DNA of 6,374 nt from Labilithrix luteola (lineage in GTDB: Bacteria; Myxococcota_A; Polyangia; Polyangiales; Polyangiaceae), in assembly GCA_026225435.1 (NCBI GenBank), contig JAMFST010001095.1, forward strand, positions 1 to 6,374. Reading direction: 5' to 3'. Both the position numbers and the translations under genes were made by a program. The notes beneath the pieces were generated by a model. The model saw nothing but the letters and a program-made list of their open reading frames with translations. It made no database searches and was not told where the DNA came from. Position 1 is the stretch's first letter. Each line of letters starts with the position of its first letter. Positions 1 to 4,504 of this stretch are shown here, piece after piece.

Positions 1-28
1 CGAGGCCGAGGCGCTGGCGTACTTCTGG

Positions 29-718
29 ATGAGTCGGCCGATGCGCGGCACGGCCGCCTCGACGTGCTTCTTCCCCGTGGGGCGCATCTTCTGTGTCGGA
101 CGCAACTACGCCGCCCACGCCCGCGAGATGGGCTCCGATCCGGATCGCGAGCCGCCGTTCTTCTTCGGCAAGTTCCCCCAGGCGCTCGTCCCCGGCGGCG
201 GCGCCATCCCGTACCCGCCGATGACCGCGAACTATCACTACGAGGCCGAGCTGGTCATCGCCATCGGCAAGCCCGGCGCCGCGGTCGACGTGAAGAACGC
301 GCTCGACCTCGTCTACGGCTACGCCACCGGTCTCGACATGACCCGCCGCGATCTGCAGTTCGAGTCGCGCGACAAGGGGCGCCCCTGGGAGACCGGCAAG
401 AGCTTCGCGTACTCCGCCCCCATCGGCACCCTCCGCCCGGTCGCGGGGAACGGCCACGCCGACAAGGGGGCGATCCGCCTGACGGTGAACGGCGAGGTGC
501 GGCAGCAGGCGGATCTGACGGATCTCATCTGGAGCAGCGCGGAGATCATCTCCCATCTGAGCCAGTTCGAGCGGCTCCTGCCCGGGGACCTGATCTACAC
601 CGGCACCCCCGCCGGCGTCGGCCCCGTCGAGGCGAAGGACGTGATCGAGGTGACCATCGACGGTCTCGAGCCGCTCAAGGTGACGATCGGAGAACGCGAA
701 GGCGAGTTCAAGAAGTGA
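29..718 (+). CDS. Fumarylacetoacetate hydrolase family protein, probable fumarylpyruvate hydrolase (NagK-like)
   Basis: Probable cytoplasmic, metal-dependent C-C hydrolase that splits fumarylpyruvate into fumarate and pyruvate at the end of the gentisate pathway. The 229-residue length fits the short FAH family (about 215-235). Family marks are GRNYAAHAREMG near residues 24-35, the metal-ligand pair E72 and E74 in YEAELVIAIG, the third ligand D103 in GLDMTRRD, the conserved lysine K124 in GKSF, and LLPGDLIYTGTPAGVG at 183-198. The C-terminal FAH fold is complete. The gene overlaps the downstream isomerase, whose product would be its substrate, which favours fumarylpyruvate hydrolase over acylpyruvase or oxaloacetate decarboxylase, activities also known in this family. 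The start is uncertain: the reading frame is open to the left edge, ATG at 41 and GTG at 77 are alternatives, and no good Shine-Dalgarno precedes 29. ATG 29 was kept because it forms an ATGA with a stop in another frame and gives a family-typical length. Confidence 0.88.
   Translation: MSRPMRGTAASTCFFPVGRIFCVGRNYAAHAREMGSDPDREPPFFFGKFPQALVPGGGAIPYPPMTANYHYEAELVIAIGKPGAAVDVKNALDLVYGYATGLDMTRRDLQFESRDKGRPWETGKSFAYSAPIGTLRPVAGNGHADKGAIRLTVNGEVRQQADLTDLIWSSAEIISHLSQFERLLPGDLIYTGTPAGVGPVEAKDVIEVTIDGLEPLKVTIGEREGEFKK
698..718 (+). promoter_or_regulatory. GTGA stop/start overlap with weak ribosome binding site, coupling the hydrolase and isomerase
   Basis: The TGA stop of the hydrolase (716-718) overlaps the GTG start of the isomerase (715-717). 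A purine-rich partial Shine-Dalgarno, GAAGGCGAG, lies at 698-706, eight bases before the GTG. This arrangement usually allows ribosomes that terminate on the first gene to restart on the second. No ATG is available near this point in the isomerase frame, and the family N-terminus (LLHDFSLSSAGYR) begins eight residues after the GTG, so this start fits well. Confidence 0.7.
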
Positions 719-1359
719 GCGCGAACGCCACGCCGCTGCTCCACGACTTCTCGCTCTCGTCGGCGGGCTACCGCACGCGCATCGCGCTGAACCTCAAGGG
801 CGTCGTCTACGAGAGCCGCTCGTACAAGCTGCGCGCGGGGGAGCAGCGCTCGCCGGAGTACCGCGCCATCAACCCGGCGTGCCTGGTGCCCACGCTGGAG
901 ATCGACGGCCTGCGTCTCACGCAGAGCCTGGCGATCATCGACTATCTCGACGCGACCCACCCCGAGCCGCACCTGGTCCCGCGCGATCCGGCCGAGAGGT
1001 CGCGCGTGCTGGCGATGGCGCTCACCTTCGCCGCCGACGTGCACCCGCTCAACAACCTGCGCGTGCTTTTGTACCTCGAGAAGGAGCTCGGCGCGGACGA
1101 GGCGGCACGGGAGCGCTGGATCTCGGAGTGGACCTCGCCCGGTCTGGAAACCGTGGAGACGATGCTCGCCGAGCGCCCGGAGACGGCCTACGCGGCCGGC
1201 GACGCGCCGGGGCTCGCCGATATCTGCATCGTCCCGCAGATCTTCCACGCGCGACGGTACAAGGTCGGCCTCGCGCCGTATCCGCGCCTCGTCGCGGTAG
1301 CTGATCGCGCGCTAGCCCATCCTGCGTTCGCCAAGGCCGCGCCCGTGATGCCGACCTGA
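715..1359 (+). CDS. Zeta-class glutathione S-transferase, probable maleylpyruvate/maleylacetoacetate isomerase (NagL-like)
   Basis: Cytoplasmic glutathione-dependent isomerase that would convert maleylpyruvate (or maleylacetoacetate) to the fumaryl isomer, using glutathione as a cofactor. It has 214 residues from a GTG start; the family norm is about 210-220. The N-terminal thioredoxin-like domain (about 8-85) has SSAGYRTRIALNLKG at 15-29, matching the zeta signature SSCxxRVRIAL except that alanine replaces the usual cysteine, the cis-proline P59 in LVPTL, and the gamma-glutamyl-binding QS (70-71) in TQSLAIIDYL. The helical C-terminal domain (about 92-210) has DVHPLNNLRVLLYLEK (H110, N113, N114, R116), characteristic of maleylpyruvate/maleylacetoacetate isomerases, then GDAPGLADICIVPQ and ARR (179-181). 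The gene overlaps the hydrolase that would use its product. Gentisate versus homogentisate substrate cannot be settled from sequence; the short hydrolase partner favours gentisate. Confidence 0.9.
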   Translation: MSANATPLLHDFSLSSAGYRTRIALNLKGVVYESRSYKLRAGEQRSPEYRAINPACLVPTLEIDGLRLTQSLAIIDYLDATHPEPHLVPRDPAERSRVLAMALTFAADVHPLNNLRVLLYLEKELGADEAARERWISEWTSPGLETVETMLAERPETAYAAGDAPGLADICIVPQIFHARRYKVGLAPYPRLVAVADRALAHPAFAKAAPVMPT

Positions 1360-1389
1360 CTTGCGGGCATGCTCTGCCGGCCCTAAGTC

Positions 1390-2820
1390 ATGACGACCAT
1401 CATGCGAGAGAACCTCAAGCTGTACATCGACGGCGCCTGGGTCGATCCGGTCGAGCCGCGAGTCCTCGACGTGGAGAACCCGGCCACCGAGACGGTCGCG
1501 GGTCGCATCTCCCTCGGCTCGGCCGCCGATGTGGACAGGGCGGTCACCGCTGCCCGCCGCGCCTTCCCCGCGTGGTCGCGCACCAGCCGCGAGGAGCGCC
1601 TCGCGATCCTCCAGCGCGTCATCGCCGAGTACACCAAGCGCGCGGCCGACCTCGCCGCCGCCGTCACCGAGGAGATGGGCGCCCCCGCCAAGTTCGCGGC
1701 CCGCGCCCAGGTCCCGAGCGGCCTCGGTCACCTCACCCAGGCGGCGAAGATCCTCGAGACCTTCTCCTTCCGCGAGGAGCGCGGCGCCAGCTTGATCCTC
1801 AAGGAGCCGATCGGCGTCTGCGGCTTCATCACGCCGTGGAACTGGCCGCTCAACCAGATCCTCTGCAAGGTCGCCCCGGCGCTCGCCACCGGCTGCACCA
1901 TGGTGCTCAAGCCGTCGGAGATCGCCCCCTTCAGCGCCACCATCCTCGCCGAGGTCCTCCACGCCGCCGGCGTGCCCAAGGGCGTGTTCAACCTCGTCCA
2001 CGGCGACGGCCCCACCGTCGGTGCGGCGATCTCCGCCCACCCCGGCATCGATCTCGTCTCCTTCACCGGCTCCACGCGCGCCGGCATCGAGGTGGCGCGC
2101 GCCGCCGCGTTGACCGTGAAGAAGGTGGTCCAGGAGCTCGGCGGCAAGAGCCCCAACATCGTCGTCGACGACGCCGCGTTCGCCGAGGGCGTCCGTCGTG
2201 GCGTCGTCGAGATGATGCGCAACACCGGCCAGTCCTGCACCGCTCCGTCGCGCATGCTCGTTCCGGCGAGCCGCATGGAGGAGGCGATCACCGTCGCCAA
2301 GGAGGCCGCCGCCAAGACCACCGTCGGCGACCCGACCGGCAACGCGCACATCGGCCCGGTCGTCTCGAAGGCGCAGTTCGACAAGATCCAGGGGCTCATC
2401 AAGACCGGCATCGATGAAGGCGCCAACCTCGTCGCCGGCGGCCTCGGTCGCCCCGAGGGGCTCGACAAGGGCTACTACGTGCGCCCCACGGTCTTCGCCA
2501 ACGTGAAGAACGAGATGACGATCGCCCGCGAGGAGATCTTCGGCCCGGTGCTGGTCATCATCCCCTACGACGACCTCGAGCAGGCGATCACCATCGCCAA
2601 CGACACCGAGTACGGGCTCGCCGGCTACGTCCAGGCGGCCGACAAGGAGAAGGCCCGCGAGATCGCCGGCCGCATCCGCGCCGGCCAGATCGCCATCAAC
2701 GGCGCGCTCCCCGACAACGGCGCCCCGTTCGGCGGCTACAAGAAGAGCGGCAACGGCCGCGAGTGGGGCGCGGAAGGCTTCACCGAGCTGCTCGAGATCA
2801 AGGCCGTCGCCGGAGGGTGA
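1390..2820 (+). CDS. NAD(P)-dependent aldehyde dehydrogenase family protein
   Basis: Cytoplasmic dehydrogenase oxidising an aldehyde to the carboxylic acid; the substrate is unknown. It is full length at 476 residues. Catalytic elements are all present: oxyanion-hole N151 in TPWNWPLNQ, cofactor lysine K174 in KPSE, the nucleotide-loop FTGST at 225-229, general base E249 in ELGGKSPN, nucleophile C283 in NTGQSCTAPSRM, E382 and F384 in EEIFGPV, and the C-terminal APFGGYKKSGNGREWG. The signature SRMLVP after the catalytic cysteine and the ending resemble the CddD-like group (fatty or cyclic aldehyde dehydrogenases); that assignment is from memory. It starts 30 bases after the isomerase stop, so it may share the transcript. 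No clear Shine-Dalgarno precedes ATG 1390; ATG 1402 (MRENLKLYIDG) is an alternative start. Alanine codons are mostly GCC here, whereas the isomerase favours GCG. Its 3' end overlaps the convergent metallophosphoesterase gene by 23 bases. Confidence 0.93.
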   Translation: MTTIMRENLKLYIDGAWVDPVEPRVLDVENPATETVAGRISLGSAADVDRAVTAARRAFPAWSRTSREERLAILQRVIAEYTKRAADLAAAVTEEMGAPAKFAARAQVPSGLGHLTQAAKILETFSFREERGASLILKEPIGVCGFITPWNWPLNQILCKVAPALATGCTMVLKPSEIAPFSATILAEVLHAAGVPKGVFNLVHGDGPTVGAAISAHPGIDLVSFTGSTRAGIEVARAAALTVKKVVQELGGKSPNIVVDDAAFAEGVRRGVVEMMRNTGQSCTAPSRMLVPASRMEEAITVAKEAAAKTTVGDPTGNAHIGPVVSKAQFDKIQGLIKTGIDEGANLVAGGLGRPEGLDKGYYVRPTVFANVKNEMTIAREEIFGPVLVIIPYDDLEQAITIANDTEYGLAGYVQAADKEKAREIAGRIRAGQIAINGALPDNGAPFGGYKKSGNGREWGAEGFTELLEIKAVAGG

Positions 2821-3991
2821 GCACGACCACCGCCGGCGCCACGCCGAGTCGCATCGGCGGGCCGGTGGTGCCGAGCCCGGGATGTACATAGAGGGTCGAG
2901 CGACCGATCGTGTACATCCCGAGGTGGAACTTGTGCGCCAGGTGGGAGAGCGACAGCTGGCGCGCGAGGAAGGGGATCGCCACCTGGCCGCCGTGCGTGT
3001 GCCCGCTCAACGTGAGCGCCACGCCCTTCTCCGCCGCGGCCGGAAAGCGCGCCGGATCGTGCGCCAGGAGCACCGCGCTCGCGCTCGAAGGGCGGCCCGC
3101 CAGCGCGCGGTCCATGTCGTCGCGCTTGGTCCAGGTGTCGTCGATCGCCGCGAGCCATAGACCGTGTGGCTGCCCTGCGCGCTCCTCGCCGCGCTCGAGC
3201 AGCAGCCCCTCGTTGCGCAGCACCTGGGCGCCGGTCGCGCGGAGCTTCTTCACCAGCGGCTCGCCGTCGCCGAAGTAATCGTGGTTCCCCATGGAGACGA
3301 ACACGCCGTCCTTCGCGCGCAGGTCGCCTACCACCGCGGCGATGTCGTCGTAGAAGAGCGTGCCGCTGGTGACGAGATCGCCGGTGATGACCGTGAGGTC
3401 CGGTGCGGCGCGGTTGGCGGCGCGGCTCCAGCGAAGGCCGGTCTCCTTCGGCGTCATCGTCCCGATGTGCAGGTCCGACAGGTGCGCGATGCGGTAGCCG
3501 TCGAAGCGCGGATCGAGACCGGGGATGGGCACCTCGATCTCCTCGGTGACGAACCACGAGCGGCGGATGAACACGCCGTAGAAGGCGAAGGCGAACCCGA
3601 GCAGGTACGTCCCGAGCACGAAGCTACCGGGCAGCTCCACCGGCACGCCGCGCAGCAGCTGCACCGGCGGCACCAGCAGGCACGCCAGCGCACCCGGGAC
3701 GAGCGTGAAGAGCGAGGCGCACCAGTGCACGTAGTACGGCAGGTCGAGGAGCAGCACCTGCAGCCGCGGCTTGCGCACGTCGTACATGCCGGAACGGGCG
3801 CGCACGAACATCACCGACGTGCCCGCAAGAGCCAGCGCCGCGGCCAGGAGCCAGGAGTGCTCGATGCCGAGCCGGCGTGCCGCCTCGTGCGCCGCGACCA
3901 GGAACACCAGCTGCGCGCTCGCCGTCACGAGCACGAACACGCGCAGGAAGCGTGACATGGCTCGTCGAGCTGGCGGTCGCTGAGGGCTCAT
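2798..3991 (-). CDS. Membrane-anchored calcineurin-like metallophosphoesterase (YkuE-like)
   Basis: Phosphoesterase with a dinuclear metal centre, held in the inner membrane by an N-terminal hydrophobic region; the natural substrate is unknown. It has 397 residues. Hydrophobic segments lie at about 14-34, 46-64, 84-110 and 121-142, suggesting up to four membrane passes. The catalytic domain follows, with the full motif set in order: SDLHIG (D173, H175), GDLV (D205), GNHD (N236, H237), LLAHDP (H311) and SGHTHGGQ (H331, H333). This order is typical of the YkuE/YaeI group, whose members include phosphodiesterases and the chlamydial lipid A hydrolase LpxG, so a lipid or nucleotide-sugar phosphoester is plausible but unproven. 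ATG 3991 and ATG 3958 (MSRFLRV) are both possible starts; neither has a good Shine-Dalgarno, and 3958 gives a more usual short N-terminus. It lies 98 bases downstream of thioredoxin. Its stop (2798-2800) lies inside the opposing aldehyde dehydrogenase gene. Confidence 0.9.
   Translation of the reverse strand: MSPQRPPARRAMSRFLRVFVLVTASAQLVFLVAAHEAARRLGIEHSWLLAAALALAGTSVMFVRARSGMYDVRKPRLQVLLLDLPYYVHWCASLFTLVPGALACLLVPPVQLLRGVPVELPGSFVLGTYLLGFAFAFYGVFIRRSWFVTEEIEVPIPGLDPRFDGYRIAHLSDLHIGTMTPKETGLRWSRAANRAAPDLTVITGDLVTSGTLFYDDIAAVVGDLRAKDGVFVSMGNHDYFGDGEPLVKKLRATGAQVLRNEGLLLERGEERAGQPHGLWLAAIDDTWTKRDDMDRALAGRPSSASAVLLAHDPARFPAAAEKGVALTLSGHTHGGQVAIPFLARQLSLSHLAHKFHLGMYTIGRSTLYVHPGLGTTGPPMRLGVAPAVVVLTLRRRP
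2826..2869. repeat. Nested inverted repeat just past the aldehyde dehydrogenase stop
   Basis: The arms ACCACCG (2826-2832) and CGGTGGT (2863-2869) pair over 7 bases. Inside them CGCCGA (2842-2847) pairs with TCGGCG (2854-2859) around a 6-base loop. The structure begins 5 bases after the TGA of the aldehyde dehydrogenase and lies inside the last codons of the opposing metallophosphoesterase. No T-rich tract follows on the plus strand. It could stop or stabilise the plus-strand transcript, or be a by-product of GC-rich coding sequence. Confidence 0.35.
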
Positions 3992-4013
3992 GGGAGCGGC
4001 AGATGCAATGGAA

Positions 4014-4050
4014 CGAGAAAGGCGCGACGAACGGATCGCCGCGCCTCTCG
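4014..4050 (-). terminator. Candidate hairpin terminator downstream of thioredoxin
   Basis: CGAGA (4014-4018) pairs with TCTCG (4046-4050), and GGCGCG (4021-4026) pairs with CGCGCC (4040-4045), with two bulged adenines at 4019-4020 on the plus strand. A further 3-base pairing (4028-4030 with 4036-4038) closes the loop. The structure sits 39 bases past the thioredoxin stop. On the minus strand it is followed by a weakly T-rich stretch (TTCCATT) rather than a true U-tract, so it may only attenuate transcription before the metallophosphoesterase. Confidence 0.5.
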
Positions 4051-4089
4051 AATCGTCTCGGAAACCGTCAGCAGCTTCTTCAGCAGCGT

Positions 4090-4410
4090 TCAGCCGCCGA
4101 GCAGCTTGACGAGGTTTTCCTTGTTGGTCACGCCCACGTGCTGGCCGGCCTTCTGCCCGCCCTTGAAGACCATGACGGTCGGCACGCCGCGGATGCCGTA
4201 GCGCTGGGTGATGCCGGGGGCATCGTCGATGTCCAGCTTGCCCACCTTGTACGTACCTTTGTACTCATCGGCGATCTTCTCGACGATGGGCGCCAGCATC
4301 TTGCAGGGGCCGCACCACGTTGCGGTGAAATCGACGAGCACCGGCGTCTGGGATTCGAGCACTTCCTTGTCGAAGTTGGCGTCCGTCAGCTCGACTATGT
4401 TCGCGGCCAT
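4090..4410 (-). CDS. trxA: Thioredoxin
   Basis: Small cytoplasmic dithiol-disulfide oxidoreductase, reduced by thioredoxin reductase and passing electrons to protein disulfides. It has 106 residues, the standard thioredoxin length, with no signal peptide. The active site is WCGPC (W32, C33, C36), with buried D27 in VDFTATWCGPCK, K58 in GKLDIDD, the cis-proline loop GIRGVPT (P77) and the C-terminal glycine turn in MVFKGGQKAGQHVG. The tryptophan that usually follows the phenylalanine in bacterial thioredoxins (FWAxWCGPC) is threonine here (T29). ATG 4410 was chosen over an upstream in-frame extension because MAANIVELTDANFD is the family N-terminus and a strong Shine-Dalgarno lies just before it. 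The gene sits between an anchored protein of unknown function and a metallophosphoesterase, all on the minus strand, and appears to have its own promoter region and a downstream hairpin. Confidence 0.97.
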   Translation of the reverse strand: MAANIVELTDANFDKEVLESQTPVLVDFTATWCGPCKMLAPIVEKIADEYKGTYKVGKLDIDDAPGITQRYGIRGVPTVMVFKGGQKAGQHVGVTNKENLVKLLGG

Positions 4411-4415
4411 CTGAA

Positions 4416-4425
4416 CTTCTCCTCT
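4416..4425 (-). promoter_or_regulatory. Strong Shine-Dalgarno for thioredoxin
   Basis: On the minus strand AGAGGAGAAG lies directly upstream of ATG 4410; its GGAG core is 8 bases from the start codon, near the optimal distance. It is the clearest ribosome binding site in the window and fixes the thioredoxin start, ruling out the long upstream in-frame extension to about 4707. Confidence 0.8.
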
Positions 4426-4436
4426 GTGGACGGACC

Positions 4437-4463
4437 AAAATAACACATGTCCCGGGGATGCAA
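4437..4463 (-). promoter_or_regulatory. Candidate promoter for thioredoxin
   Basis: The minus strand carries a short AT-rich island, GTTATTTTGG, in otherwise very GC-rich DNA. TTGCAT (4458-4463 on the plus strand) could be a -35 element and TATTTT (4437-4442) a -10 element, with a 15-base spacer that is shorter than the usual 16-18. Transcription would start near 4430 and leave a leader of about 20 bases containing the Shine-Dalgarno. The match to the sigma-70 consensus is weak. Confidence 0.28.
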
Positions 4464-4470
4464 GGGCCCG

Positions 4471-4499
4471 GCGACCGATTGGTCCAATTCGCGGGTCGC
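4471..4499. repeat. Nested inverted repeat between the unknown anchored-protein gene and thioredoxin
   Basis: Outer arms GCGACC (4471-4476) and GGTCGC (4494-4499) flank an inner palindrome, ATTGG-T-CCAAT (4478-4488). The inner repeat is centred on one base, which suits a dimeric DNA-binding protein better than a tight hairpin, although a hairpin with inner ATT/AAT pairs is possible. It begins 5 bases past the stop of the upstream minus-strand gene and lies upstream of the candidate thioredoxin promoter. It may be an operator or a T-less terminator for the upstream gene. Confidence 0.42.
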
Positions 4500-4504
4500 G
4501 CCGG

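Noticed and set aside
64..714. Apparent N-terminal extension of the isomerase beginning at 64
   Set aside because: These codons translate to an arginine-rich shadow of the hydrolase gene. The real isomerase begins at GTG 715, where family similarity starts.
1360..1389. Possible hairpin GGCA-TGCTC-TGCC between the isomerase and aldehyde dehydrogenase
   Set aside because: Only four base pairs with flanking mismatches and no T-tract; too weak to call a terminator.
1312..2889. Long minus-strand open frame of about 525 codons opposite the aldehyde dehydrogenase
   Set aside because: It mirrors the complete aldehyde dehydrogenase and gives a low-complexity Gly/Asp/Arg/Leu-rich product with no domain motif. 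Long antisense frames are expected in DNA with such GC-rich third positions.
3164..3955. Plus-strand open frame of 263 codons opposite the metallophosphoesterase
   Set aside because: No recognisable motif; the minus strand carries the full set of phosphoesterase motifs in order.
4064..4100. Repeated GCTGCTGA-like units just after the thioredoxin stop (minus strand)
   Set aside because: Two short copies four bases apart do not form a repeat array or a hairpin; probably chance in GC-rich sequence.
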